The notes: a model not told the origin generated them from the letters alone. Shown: positions 42,687 to 54,283, counted from the first letter of the stretch. The stretch is DNA of 64,000 bases from Batillaria attramentaria (GCA_018292915.2 JACVVK020000466.1:124001-188000), one strand, 5' to 3'. A program made the numbers and translations.

Positions 42687-43277
42687 TCCTATTTGGGAGC
42701 ACTAATTTACTTACTTCCCCTACTTTCAAATTGACCTGATTGAGCGCATGTTTTCGGCTTTAGTAACGCCTTTGTTCCTATTCTATATTAAATGTAATTA
42801 CATGACATTACACCTAGGCAGTTGCTCCTTCTAAATTATTCAGTCTTTTTCCGCTGAAACCTCTTGCAGAGCTTTAGGGTAGCAACGTCTGCTAGTACTG
42901 GAGACGCACCAGATTATTCTGGGGCAGCCTTTTAGTGCTAGTTGGACGCTGCAGCCCTCGTGGGTATCGCCGCATGCTCACCTGATGAGGGTCCCATTGA
43001 CCCGAAACCATGGTCGTGAGCGGCTAAAATCACCAATTCATATGGCCTTGGTCGTACCGACCATTTTCCTCCCGGTGGGAGGGGAATGGGGGCACTATGA
43101 ATGGTGAGATACCCTTAGATCTGTTAGACGTTTCAGCGGTAGGATGGTAGGTCTCCCCCCCCCCCACCCAACTCCCATTGTGGCTTGTAGCCAATATAGG
43201 GCAAGGCGGACTTGTCCAATGGCATACAAAGCACACACCTCCTAGATCTAGGGAGCGCTCTCAGCTTTACTTACTTC

Positions 43278-43345
<68 letters not shown>

Positions 43346-43358
43346 GTCACGACATGAC
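42618..43358. mobile_element. Ribozyme-bearing element between two (TA)n arms
   Basis: GTCGTGACG followed by (TA)n to 42684, then about 590 unique bases including the hammerhead, then (TA)n 43280-43344 and CGTCACGAC. The two ends are inverted copies. The motif ACTTACTTCCCCTA occurs at both internal edges (42709 and 43269). The layout fits a Penelope-like or retrozyme-like insertion, but no reverse transcriptase is present. Confidence 0.5.
42969..43024 (+). ncRNA. Type-I hammerhead ribozyme
   Basis: All core elements are present in order. Stem I 5' strand: GCCG 42969-42972 and CTCAC 42977-42981, with a CATG bulge. Core CTGATGA 42982-42988. Stem II GGGTC/GACCC (42989-42993 with 42999-43003) around a CCATT loop. 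Core GAAA 43004-43007. Palindromic stem III CCATGG 43008-43013. Cleavage triplet GTC ending at 43015. Stem I 3' strand GTGAGCGGC 43016-43024. Short palindromic stem III is the form known in animal Penelope-like elements and retrozymes, where dimers cleave. Cleavage is predicted after 43015. Confidence 0.8.
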
Positions 43359-43469
43359 GCAGTTCGACTTCGTACGGAAATGGGGACGAAGGAGCTTTGC
43401 CAGTCGCTTGACGTGGAATTGTTGATCTTTTGCTGCGTTTTATCAGCAAGCGGTCGTGTTTGTGACAAG

Positions 43470-43775
43470 CGTAAGCCTAGTTCCAGTTCTCTACTAAGAC
43501 GGAGGCTTCGAAACGGACCAGCTGACTTCTCAAAGCCTATGAACAAAGCGAGGTAAAGCACCTCAGTCAGTGATGTCGCGTGAAGCATTTGGATTGCCGA
43601 TGTCAGCTTTCAAGTCAAAGAAATGCAGGTACGGACGTGGTATAAATAATTTTCCCAATTCGGTGCCCCCTATTACGTAAAGAAACACCACACTCGCAGT
43701 TTTACGGTCGAAATCAACAAACTCGTGTGGTGTATTTTCCGTAATCGGGGGCACCTCATTGTGAACTCTCTCTCT
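43470..43775 (+). repeat. Direct duplicate D1, copy 1
   Basis: Aligns with 44808-45150: AAGCCTAGTTCCAG, GATTGCCGATGTCAGCTTTC, GTACGGACGTGGTATAAATA and the hairpin MITE, ending in (TC)n. Confidence 0.7.
43662..43755. mobile_element. Small hairpin MITE, copy 1
   Basis: Arms 43662-43694 (GGTGCCCCCTATTACGTAA start) and 43724-43755 (ending TAATCGGGGGCACC) fold on each other around a loop of about 30 bases. Confidence 0.6.
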
Positions 43776-44429
43776 CTCTCTCTAATGCTTTCGACATGTT
43801 CTGTGTTCCCAAGCTGTTTCACGGGGTTATTCTTGGTAATGATCAAGAATCCGCGTGAAGATGTTTCATTTGAAGTTTGTGTATGAGAAGGATTTTCTGA
43901 AAAACAAACATCGACAACAACAAGAGCCAAAAAACCCAACATATAAGATGTTTTAGAATTGGGTTATGTAAGATCAGTTGAGTTCCTGTTAACACCCCTT
44001 TCCGTCACATAATTATGGACACAGATAGCTGAGAAGGGGGCAAAAAAGAAATCAAATTAATGGACAATGTTAATGTGAAAATTAAAACTGTTGACCCAGT
44101 AGTGATAGTCGTGCGTTTAGTTGATCTCGACTACAGTAGCCTTCACCACAACACTAATTAATACATACACGCATTTGAAACATTTGTAGCCAAGATGTTC
44201 TTTTCCTCTGTGTTCTACCTGTGACGTAATGTCTTGTCTGTCGTAATGGTCTGTCTGTGACATAATGTGCGTGATGTAAAAATTTTATAAGTGTGTGACG
44301 CAGCATGGTGTTGTCTTTTTGGGAGTTGTCGTTATCAGCAGCGGTCTCTGATCATAGTGCACCTTGTAAATGAGTTGAATAAAAGGCCATTACACGTTGT
44401 TCCGTTTTGAACATACCAGTGAAACCATC

Positions 44430-44640
44430 ACCTCAGTCTGCGTTTAGGGTTTATTGTAATATTCACAAAAAGACAAGAGAAGAGCAGTAATAACAGTGTC
44501 GTCAACAGTAAGAAAAAGGGGATGGCGGATCCGGTCTGACTTTGGCCTGAGATGAGTTTTTGACGTCACTTTGGCAAAGCTAGCCGCCTGTGCCATGCTC
44601 AATATCAAAATGTTGCCCTGTATTCTCCATTCCTGACCGT
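44430..44640 (+). repeat. Repeat family R2, copy 3
   Basis: More diverged copy (GGGGATGGCGGATCCGGTCT; GCTAGCCGCCTGTGCCATGC), followed by a (TG)n of about 75 bases and a (CG)n run. Confidence 0.7.
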
Positions 44641-44665
44641 GGGTTTCTCGGGTCAGACGGAAAAG

Positions 44666-44667
<2 letters not shown>

Positions 44668-44738
<71 letters not shown>

Positions 44739-44748
44739 CGCGCGCGCC
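44668..44748 (+). repeat. (TG)n(CG)n microsatellite
   Basis: About 31 TG units then about 9 CG units. Confidence 0.95.
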
Positions 44749-44807
44749 AACCGACCAACCAACAAACAACGGCAAGAACAACGGAAATGGGGAAATTATT
44801 GTTTTTG

Positions 44808-45150
44808 TTCGTAAGCCTAGTTTCAGATCCTTGTTCCAGCGCAGCCAAATTCGCAACTGACCTGCTCTCCTCACCACGCCTATAGACAAAGCAATGTAAA
44901 CCACCCCAGTCAGAGATGCCGCTTAGAACATTTGAATTGCCGATGCCGGCTTTCAGATCAAAGAAATGTGGGTACGGACGTGCTATAAATAATTTTCTTA
45001 AATCGGTGTCCCCGATTACGTAAAATACACCACACTCGTGTGTTGGTTTCGAACGAAAAAGAGCTTGTTAAAACGTGCAGTTTTAGCACAAATCAGCAAA
45101 CTTCGCGTGGTGTTTTTTTTTTCCGCAATCGAGGGCACCTCATTGTGAAA
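44808..45150 (+). repeat. Direct duplicate D1, copy 2
   Basis: Partner of 43470-43775, about 1.3 kb downstream, with R2 and a (TG)n tract in between. Confidence 0.7.
45005..45139. mobile_element. Small hairpin MITE, copy 2
   Basis: Same arms as 43662-43755 (GGTGTCCCCGATTACGTAA; CGCAATCGAGGGCACC) with a longer loop, inside the duplicated segment 44808-45150. Confidence 0.6.
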
Positions 45151-45162
45151 AATTATATATAA

Positions 45163-45210
<48 letters not shown>

Positions 45211-45275
45211 TATTCACAGAAAATTTTACTCAGAGTGATCGAAAAGTCAACACGCTCTGGCGTTTTCTTCTTTTT

Positions 45276-46447
45276 AAGTTGTTTCTCTATAGAGAAACAA
45301 CTTTATGAGACGGGGCAGATTTTGCTACGCGCAGCAGCAAATTTCAGTGATACAAAACAAGACTGTGACGTTTTTCCACACAATACTTACTTTCACGCAC
45401 ACAGTGACGTAACGAAATCTGCGTCATAGACACATTACGTGCACACTGTGCTGCTGCGTTCTTTTTGGCGGGAGTTGTGAGACGTGTGTGTGTGTGGACG
45501 GATGTAATGATGACTATCTCCTAAACCACCTCGCCGGACGGCTTTTTACTTTGAGGTAAAATGGGCAGTCATATTCTCCAGAGCTACCTTTCACGATTTT
45601 TAGCCTGCCGCATTTTGAGAACAGTTATCGCCGATTTGAAAAAATCGGTCATGTCACGAATTTTTTTCGAAAAAAAATGTTCAAATGGCTTCATTTTCTG
45701 AAATTTGGAAGATCATCCAATTATACTGCCTGTTTTCGTAGCACAGCTCTGTAGCTCTGACAGGTTTTGTGTAAGAAAAATATTTCCGAGGTAGGGGTGG
45801 TTTGCATATAAGGCCAAATATCTATGAAACGACTGCTTCAAATTACTCATCATTCCGGTATTTTTGTCATTTGTGCCAACTGCACATATGACATGAACTA
45901 CTGCACTATTATGGCTTTAGTATTAAGAATAGCAGAGCTTTTTGATAAAGACATTGTTCACGTTTCTGCGAGAAGCGCCGGTCAAAAAAGTTCCAATTTT
46001 GCAATTTCGTAAGTACAATCCAAGGCACTCAAGTCCACGTTTCATCAGCTCTCTAGATCTTCCAGATTTTATGTAAAAATTAATTCAGTCACGGAAGTCA
46101 CAAAAGCAACAAGGAAATCACAAGATATGTAGAAGTATCATCTGTCAGACGAGCAGCGTGAGACTGACGTCAAATGTTTGGTTCACAGACAAAATCTGCA
46201 AGTATCGTCACTGCTTCCGACATTCATCAGCCCTCTAGATCTTCCAGATTTCATGTGAAAAATAATTCAGTCGGAGAAGTCACAAAGCCAACAGGGAAAT
46301 CACAAGACATGAACAAGCATCCTCAGACCATCTCAGTGCTAGAGGCTGACGTCAAAAGTTTACTTCGCGGAATTGACGTCATCTCTCTCTCTCTGTATGA
46401 CGACCTGCCTGAGGCTGACGTCAAATGTTTAGTTCACGGAACTGACG

Positions 46448-46478
<31 letters not shown>
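45276..46478 (+). repeat. Repeat family R1, copy 3
   Basis: Near-identical to 37014-38270, continuing together through the same SINE and TC-rich tail to about 46720. The (TG)n tract is only a few units here against about 33 in copy 1. Confidence 0.8.
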
Positions 46479-46656
46479 GGAGCCAGGGTGGCCGCATGGT
46501 AGAGCGTTGGACTTTCAATGCTTGGGCCGAGAGTTCGAATCCCGTCCGCTGGGGCCAAATATTTGTGCTGGCCTTTTTCTCGTTGCCCCGTCTTTGATAT
46601 CACCCTTATGTGGGGGAAAAGGACGTTAAACTCCTAAACACCCACCCACCCACCCT
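46476..46656 (+). mobile_element. tRNA-Arg-like SINE in duplicated segment
   Basis: Same CTTTCAATGCTTGGGCCGAG variant, truncated-looking GTGGGGGAAAAGG and TC-rich flanks as the copy at 38274. Copied together with its surroundings. Confidence 0.83.
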
Positions 46657-46719
46657 CTCTCTCTGCCTCTCTCTCTCTCTCCCCCTTCTTCCCCCACCCG
46701 GCCCCACCCCCAGTCACGT

Positions 46720-47555
46720 GGCTAATAGTGGGGGAGCCAAGGCGAATAAAACGGGTCGATTGTTCACATCATAGTAGAGACATGCCGTTTGGAATATAAG
46801 TACATAACACATCTCTGAACAATATTAGCGACAGTAACACCTGGACCGCCCCCTCTGGTGGGCGTGGCCGTCTGTTAATTGGGTCGACATGACCCAGAAA
46901 CAAATTATTACCCTTTTTCATCTTTAGCTTGGCCTAAATGGTTATTGTGATGAAATGAACGAAAGAGAAACTTAAAGAACATGACAGGGAACCATCTTAT
47001 GTTATATTTGGTTCAAAGTATCAAAAGATTATGTCGGAAGACTTAATTAAATTGGCCACCATGTTTTACACTGGTAATGTAATTAGCAGAAAGGCCATTT
47101 ATTTTGTAGTCACAGGTATGAATCCGGTCTCAGAAGCATCTTAACTGTTGAATAAAGCAAGTTACATTTGTTTTGTTCAAAAGAGATTTAATCTTTTTGG
47201 GTATTAATTCCATTATGGAATAATTAAGGAAAAGTAGGTCAAATGGGCGAATTCAGGACTGAGTCGTACCAACTGCTTGTAATGGTTAATTTCCATCTTA
47301 CATTGCAAAATGCAAAACTTTTACTGAACAGTACATTTTTAATGCCCTAATGCTGAGCTTAATATTTTCTATTTATTAATTAGAAACTTAATTGGGTCAC
47401 GAGGTCTCACCTTTCAGGTATGATGTCTCATTAGTGATGCGTACGACAAGTCCACGAAAATTTCTAAACTGTCCATTCTGTTGTCTCGGTACGAGTCCTT
47501 GTAAATATGTTCTACTTGGTGTCACTGTGCAATATTATTCTGTTTTGTTGTAACT
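46720..47555. other. No gene seen
   Basis: AT-rich unique sequence; no long frame, repeat arm or domain recognised. Confidence 0.5.
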
Positions 47556-47569
47556 GTCTCCATACTCTC

Positions 47570-47742
47570 GGGGAGCCGGGGTGGTCGAATGGTAGAGCGT
47601 TGGATTTCTAATGCTCGGGTCGTGAGTTCGATCCCGGCTGGGGCCAAATATTGTGCTGGCTTTTTCATCGTTGCCCCGTCTTTGATATCACCCTATGTGG
47701 TGGAAAAGGACGTTAAACCCCTAAACACCCACCCCCCACCCC
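47570..47742 (+). mobile_element. tRNA-Arg-like SINE with 14-base duplication
   Basis: Full-length; target-site duplication GTCTCCATACTCTC at 47556-47569 and 47743-47756, perfect, so the insertion is recent. Confidence 0.88.
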
Positions 47743-47824
47743 GTCTCCATACTCTCAAAGGTAACACGTAAAGAAAAACACACAAAAAAACCCGGGAAAA
47801 AACGACAGTCATCAAGATGAGTCA

Positions 47825-49870
47825 TTAAGTCTTCCTGCGAACAGTTTCCTCTGCAGGCACACAAGGCAGCACACTGCAGGTTTGCCTTTCTGCAGTTGCA
47901 TCTTCTCCGGCAACCCTGTTTACACCCACATTTAATTAGTTCCTCGCACGATTCGGCGGCTTGCTTGAGTGTCGTCCAGATCGGCGTCCAGGATTGATCA
48001 GCCTCCCTCTCCCATCCCCAGTTCGATGGACTGGGCAGTTGTGGGTCTTTTTCAAGTCTCTGCCCCCACGCATAACCAGACTGGATTTCTGCTCTCAGAG
48101 CATGCTGTTACAGTGCTGCTTCCGTTGGAGGAATGTTCTCCAAAGATTTGCTGTTTCTGGAAAAATATCGCCTGATGAGCTGCGTCCACCTTTGTTAGTG
48201 TGCTGGAGCGGTTATACATCAAACAACAAATCTTTGGAGTGTGGCGAAGGTGTCTTCCGTTAGCTGCCTCTCCGTCATGGCCAAGAAAGCTCTAGTAGCT
48301 TCAGGGAATGCATTCCAGGTACTCCACGCTGTTTTCTTCCCTCTCCCAGCAAAAAAAAAAGGACACAGTGTCACATCCTGTGAAGGCATGGAACGCCAGA
48401 AGTGCCCATGCTTTATATGGCCCAAGAAAGTCAGCAATGTCATGGGCGGCAATGTAACTAAAATTTTTGCCACATCCAAAGGCAATCCACAGTTCCGTTG
48501 CTGCCATTTTGTGGAAGTGCGCAATCGCCAGCACCAGCACATCCGTGTCTGTTGTCCTGATGAGGACCTTGTGCAGACCGGACCGTGCACAGTCAGCTGC
48601 ATGCAGAATGACAGGAGTATCTGCTTCTTCGTGTGAGCAAGGCCGCAAATCATCTTTGGCTTCTGCTGGACAGCACAGAACTTTGTCGCCGATTGTGGTA
48701 CAAGTTTTTTTTCCCCTCGTCATATGACTTCTCGGCAAGGCTCTTGGCAAGGAACTCAAAGAGTTGGGTTTTGTTGTCATTGTCCCGCAGAAACCCCTTC
48801 CAGTTTCCAGGCAATTGGTCCGATGGCACGACCATCCTCTTGAAACCACAACCCCGCCTCTCTCTTGCTGATGCTTTGAGACTGTCAGCCTTGTACACAT
48901 CCCAAACGATGTCCACCCGTGATGCAGCCTCAAACTGTCGCTGGATGTACGGCAGGAAAATGAGATCGACATACTGCTGAAAGTTTTTCGCAAGCTTTGG
49001 TGACAACATCTGGACGATTGCTGCACCATCCAGCACTTTGGCATCAACGTCTGGTGAACATATTGAAACAGGGACGAGGAAGCATCATCTAAGACATCTG
49101 CTGTGATGTCTGCGGGGTCATCAACAATCATGAAAGTCTTGTCGTCCAAGACCTCTGGAGGAACATCGGGCAGGTCGTGTAGGACTGCAGGACTGTCAGC
49201 AACAGGAGCTTCAGAAGATTGAACAGCAGCAGGCAACGGGCAGCTCTCACTAATTCCACAGCTTGTGAATCCCTAGTGCAGACCTGTTTGATGGCAGCCC
49301 CCAGATCTTTGTTGAACAATATAGCACGACGTTTTTTCCTTCGTGGGTGGCGAACAAGTCTGGGATATTTGCAAGGAGTTTTTCACGAAGACGCTGTGAG
49401 TGGACTCTCTGTGAAACATAAAGACCATGGGCTTCCAGGCGGCTGGCATACAGGCGACACAGGTAGAATAGTGGTCTTGTCCGAGGGTCGTCCCTGTAGC
49501 TTTCTACATAAACAACGAGCTCAGCGAACGCAATCGCCTGTAAAGATGATGAATCGTCTTCTTCAGCAGCCTCTTGGTTGGCTTTTGGCTGTGTCAGTGT
49601 CATTGATATGAACTGCTGTATAATAAACTTTGTAATGCACTCCTAATGTCCATGCCTCATGGGTCCCCTTTGAACCTAGTGGGTTTTTACAGAAAAACAA
49701 AAAAACAAAAACACAGCCGGGATTTGGTTGTGCTGCCTGCTGGTGCTTCTTCACTTTTGCTGTCCTCTAGTGCAGTCGAGGACGTACCAGTTGCTCTCCT
49801 AGTTTTTACTGGGCTTGCAGAGGGACTGCATGCCTGCTTTCTTTTTCGCTCCAAAATGGTGGTGCTCACC
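47825..49870 (-). pseudogene. Frameshifted mobile-family gene with PIN-like motifs and Cys-rich end
   Basis: Read on minus, consecutive pieces in different frames: AELVVYVESYRDD and SRLEAHGLYVSQRVHSQRL (about 49530-49370), LFNKDLGAAIKQV (49310), VLDGAAIVQML (49030), FLRDNDNKTQLFEFLAKSL (48800), CSHEEADTPVILHAADCA (48640), TTDTDVLVLA (48570), FTGCDTVSFF (48380), GRGKKTAWSTWNAFPEATRA (48340), and a last exon-like CGCKQGCRRRCNC...CAALCACRGNC (about 47920-47840). I recognise this series from multi-copy uncharacterised proteins in mollusc and cnidarian gene sets. The EEAD, DTD and GCD motifs suggest a PIN/XPG-like nuclease fold (inference). At least four frameshifts, two of them at A or T runs (48351-48360 and 48706-48713). 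Confidence 0.6.
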
Positions 49871-50169
49871 TTTGCGTAGCATGATTTGTGCCATGAAGCA
49901 GATTTCAGACGAAATGTTTACTCAAACCCATTCCCGTCATCAAGACGGCATAGGCTTACATCGACAGGATTGAAGCCCATTTCTTGAAATTGTTTGAGGT
50001 TTTCAGCAACATACTTGTACTAGTAACCAGCCGCAGGAGGTTTTCTTGCAGGGCAGACGAGATTCTCTGTCTTTGGCACTTGATAAAAAGCACACGATGA
50101 CCAATTAATAGGTTCTTCAGGTGGCGGAGGCTCAATGTTGAGGTCAGGAGTCTCAATACGCTGATACTC

Positions 50170-51300
50170 ACTCGTCATAAGCCTTGCTTACTGAAACCTT
50201 CAATAGAAACAGACGCCTTAAGTTTCGCGCACTTGACCGGTATGGGTTTCCATACTTTTTGGGAAATTCCGATGGCGTGCCCCGGTGTCGTAGAATATTT
50301 CGGTTCCCGACACAAAATAACGCAAAGTGGCTCAGAGTAACGATGCAAAATTGAGATTGTAACGTGAAATTGATCAATAATGACACAAATCACTTGATAA
50401 ACATGAGATCAATAAAAGTACTTCAAAGTAGTATTTTTTCCCTTCCCGAACAGTAAACAGTTCAGTATTTGACACTGATTTCATTGCACTGAGACAAACT
50501 GATGTCGTTTCATCACTGGATTTCAACAAACAAAAGCATTCGCCACTGATACAATAAAACCATTCACGAGAAACACGTAAAAAACAATGAAACAAAAATG
50601 CACTGACTTACCAACTGCACATCATTGATAGATCTAGCCGCAAGAACTTGCTTTTGAACACTACCAATATTCTTTGTCAGCTTCACAATCTCACAACGCT
50701 TGTCTTCACGGTTCACTTCGCTCCAGCAAAAATAAATGTTCTCCAAAAAGTGCAAACATTCAGACTAAAAACAGGTAAAGTAACGGTCCGTTCCACACTC
50801 ATTGCACCCACTCGAACTCTGAGACCGGTGTAGTATAACTAAATCCGCCCACTCAAAACGACACAGTATCAAGCGTTGTTGAAAAGTATAACTGAAACTA
50901 AAAACTTCATTCAGTCGACAGACTTGAAGACAGGGGATTGTAGGATTTTATTCCACAATAAACCACATGGAAAATAACTTTGTATAACAGAAAAACCATC
51001 GCGATGCTATCACAAATAGGGTATTTGCTGTGGTGGGCATGCAATCTGCCCGTTCACCGATTCGGCCAGCGACACAAGTTCTGAAACAAGGTCGCCACTG
51101 CGCGCGCTTTCCTATGGAAGCACGATTGTGCCAAAGTTAGGTGAATTGGCACTTTTAATCGATCACTGATGGAAAGATCACAGAATGGCCTGAGAAAGTG
51201 TTACTGTCGCTTTTATTAATCCTTGCAGCTAGCTTTATTAGTGGACTAAGTGACATATTTCTACTCTTTAGCGAACAATCATTAGTCTTGGATCCTCCAC
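50170..51300. other. No gene seen
   Basis: Short frames only. It may be the 5' untranslated or promoter part of the decayed element at 47.8-49.9 kb, which reads away from here on the minus strand. Confidence 0.35.
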
Positions 51301-51457
51301 TATAATCGGTCGAGGTCGTAGAGGATCTAGTGTTATTGGTAGAACTTGGAGAGGGAAAAACCGGCAACAATAACAACAAGATGGCCACCAGCCCAATATG
51401 TTGTTTCCATTTGATCACCTGCTATCGTCACGGTCGTTCTTTTGTAATGCCATGTAT

Positions 51458-51460
<3 letters not shown>

Positions 51461-51542
<82 letters not shown>
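51461..51542 (+). repeat. (CA)n(TC)n microsatellite
   Basis: About 17 CA and 23 TC units. Confidence 0.95.
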
Positions 51543-51547
<5 letters not shown>

Positions 51548-51959
51548 GAAACAACTGACCGGGCTGTCACACCAATCTTGTTTTTGGAAGAGAGACGTCA
51601 AGTTGTATTCTTTGAAATCTATGACGTTTTTCCTCACTGGGATGACGCATAATACATTTGGCGTAATAACTTTGATACAGTTCTTGCAATGAAAGCAGGC
51701 CCATGAAAATTGAAGTGTTGCTGCTGCGTGCGCAGTGTAAAGATCGAATTAATACCGACCCAATATGTTTAACAGACAAGTCTGCGCGGCGAACGTTTTC
51801 TAACTATGTGTTATGTCAGACATACACACGCGCGCGCGCACACACTCACACGCACGCACGCACGCGCACACGCACACACACACACAGACTCGCGCGAGCC
51901 GCGTTTGTGCTCCATTGAGACCTATGTGGTGTTCTCTCACTCTACTATGCTATTGAGTG

Positions 51960-52460
51960 AGAGTCAGTGGGAAAAACAAAGCACACTACATCAATGAAAC
52001 TCCCGCTTTCCCCGTCTACACATAGAGAACGTCCAAAAAGTGGCGACACATCCCCAAGAAATGCCAGTATCACGTCAATCAAACATGACGTCGGAAAAAT
52101 GACGCTGATACTGCCTTTTGCGTCAGTGCGCGCGTGCCTTTTCTGCGATGGATCTGACCTGTTCAGTACGTAAGCAGCCCTGCACAGCGTTCTGGGTTCT
52201 TCTTCTTTCATGAATTTGTTCTCCGTGCATATTCTGTCCATAAAGTATTGGAGTTGTATTCTGTTATATCCCGTGTCTTCTCTGCGATTGCACGTAGATG
52301 GCGACATAGTAGAAGTAAAATACACCACGTCTCCAAACAGAGGAATTCGGAAAGAAATTGGCGAGACACCCCCAAGAAAAAACAGCATCACGTCAATCAA
52401 ACATGACGCACTTACTTTACGTCAGTGCGCGTGCGTCTCTTCTTCGATGTTTGTGAGGCG
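51960..52460 (+). repeat. Tandem duplication, about 200-bp units
   Basis: Units at about 51960-52170 and 52290-52460 share ATCACGTCAATCAAACATGA and GTCAGTGCGCGTGC and a CCCCAAGAAA motif. No gene seen. Confidence 0.6.
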
Positions 52461-52689
52461 TGTGGCTTGTAGAGGAAATGTGCTGTGAGTACAAATTTTC
52501 GGGTCAACTGACGATAACGGCTGCAGTGAATTTTTCTAATTTTTTTGTATATTTTTTATGGCACCCCAGGCTCATTATCTATGTATAGTAGGAGCGATTT
52601 TGAGATCTAAAGTGTGTTCACCAGCACTTTCATCAGGTACGGCTTACGCCAAAAGTATAAAAGCGACAACCTCCAAAATTCACTCAGTT

Positions 52690-53200
52690 GAGAGTCCGTA
52701 TTCACGCTATGGAGTGGTTTAGGTAAATATTACGCCTTTAAACGCCAAAAAGCCACTTTTTCTGAAAAGGGCGATAACTCGCACATCATGTGTGCAATCG
52801 TACCTGGATCGGGCCTTCTATTCAACAATCTTGATGCATTTAGAAACTCCAAATTTGAAATCGATCGGTTCAGTATTTTCGGAGAAATAGGCATCTGAAC
52901 TGGGTTCACATGCAATGTCAACTCAGGCTCGGTTTACATGAAAACTATAAGAGCGACCATTTTCTAGTAGTGACTCTGTTCAGAGTCCGTATTCAAGCTA
53001 TCTACTGCCAAAAAATTGAGTGATTTAAATAAATATTACGCCTGTACACGAAAGACAACCAACTTGTCTCAAAAGGGCGATAACTCCCAAATCACTTAAG
53101 CAATCATCACACGCTTGAATCGTCTAATGTAACATTTTGATATATTTGGATACCCCAAATTTGAAACCATTCGGTTGAGTATTTTCGAAGAAACGGGCCT
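52690..53200 (+). repeat. Tandem duplication, about 250-bp units
   Basis: Two units (52690-52900 and 52975-53200) share AGAGTCCGTATTCA, AAATATTACGCCT, AAAGGGCGATAACTC and CAAATTTGAAA. It resembles part of repeat R1 (GAGTTATCGCC). Confidence 0.6.
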
Positions 53201-53926
53201 GGACACAATTCACACACACACAGCCGCACAGCCGCACACACGCACACACGCACACACATACGCACAGACGGCACTCACTGAGGAGGAGAAGCGCGTTCGG
53301 CGTCAGCATCGATGACGCATGTTTTCTTACGTCATTGTCAGAGTTACACTTGCAAAATCGTCTCTGCGGGAGATCGGCAGTGACGTGCGTTTGTACCACA
53401 GATGCTTGCCCATGAACGTGGAAAATTTAGCCCGTCCTATTATGTTGTTTCCATTACTATGGAAACAACATAACAAAACAGACAAAATAAAATGAAGTTT
53501 GGAGAAACAACTTTGTAGGACGGGGCCGTTCCTCCTTGTTTTAATTACAGATAGGTGCTGATATACATAATTATCTCCATAAAATGGTATTTTACCGTTT
53601 CAGTCTGTGACACAGATGGCATGATATTGTATTGCTAATGATAGGGTTCATTCTAATGTTCTGCAATACTAGATGAGTAAATAAAAAGTAGTGAATAAAT
53701 GAACGTTAAGTATTGTAAATATCAGTACACAATCAGCAAACGAAAATGGACATAATCTGATCCTGTTAGGCAAGTTCTTTCAGTTTTGTTGTTCTTCGTT
53801 TCCGCATTGATGTGACAGACATCGGTTGACCATAAGGCCAGTTCGGTTTTGTCATTGTTACAATTTCAATCAATGTTAACGGACCATGTCCTAACGTATA
53901 CATGCACCTCAGATCTAATCCATGAT

Positions 53927-54110
53927 TGGGGCGGTCGGTGGTCTAGTGGTTAAGAGACAATTGCGAGAGTTCAGGTTCGAGTCCTACACGGGGCGAAGAA
54001 TGTTTCCTTCTCACTCGTGGCAGGTACCCTCTGTTCGGGCCACTTGTCGGTGGTTCTCTCCGGGTACTCCGGCTTCCTCCCCCTCTGCTTCGCAAATGTT
54101 CAGCGCCACC
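53927..54110 (+). mobile_element. Second SINE family, head half
   Basis: Plus-strand copy with GGGGCGGTCGGTGGTCTAGTG (quoted in part), B box GGTTCGAGTCC and GGTTCTCTCCGGGTACTCCG, ending at CGCAAATGTTCAGCG. It belongs to the inverted duplicate of 29985-30160. Confidence 0.7.
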
Positions 54111-54144
54111 CATTTTTTTCCTGCATGCCTGGCGTATTGTTGTT

Positions 54145-54283
54145 CTCAATGCTCGGGTCGTGAGTTCGAAACCCGCCGGTTGGGGCCAAATATTTGTACT
54201 GGCCTTTTTTAGTCGTTGCCCCGTCGTTGATATCACCCTTATGAAAAGGAAGTTTAAACTCCCGAACACCCACCTACCCACCA
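54145..54283 (+). mobile_element. 5'-truncated tRNA-Arg-like SINE
   Basis: Begins CTCAATGCTCGGGTCGTGAG; target-site duplication GCGTATTGTTGTT at 54132-54144 and 54284-54296. It split a segment that is continuous, in inverse orientation, near 29360-29410. Confidence 0.87.
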
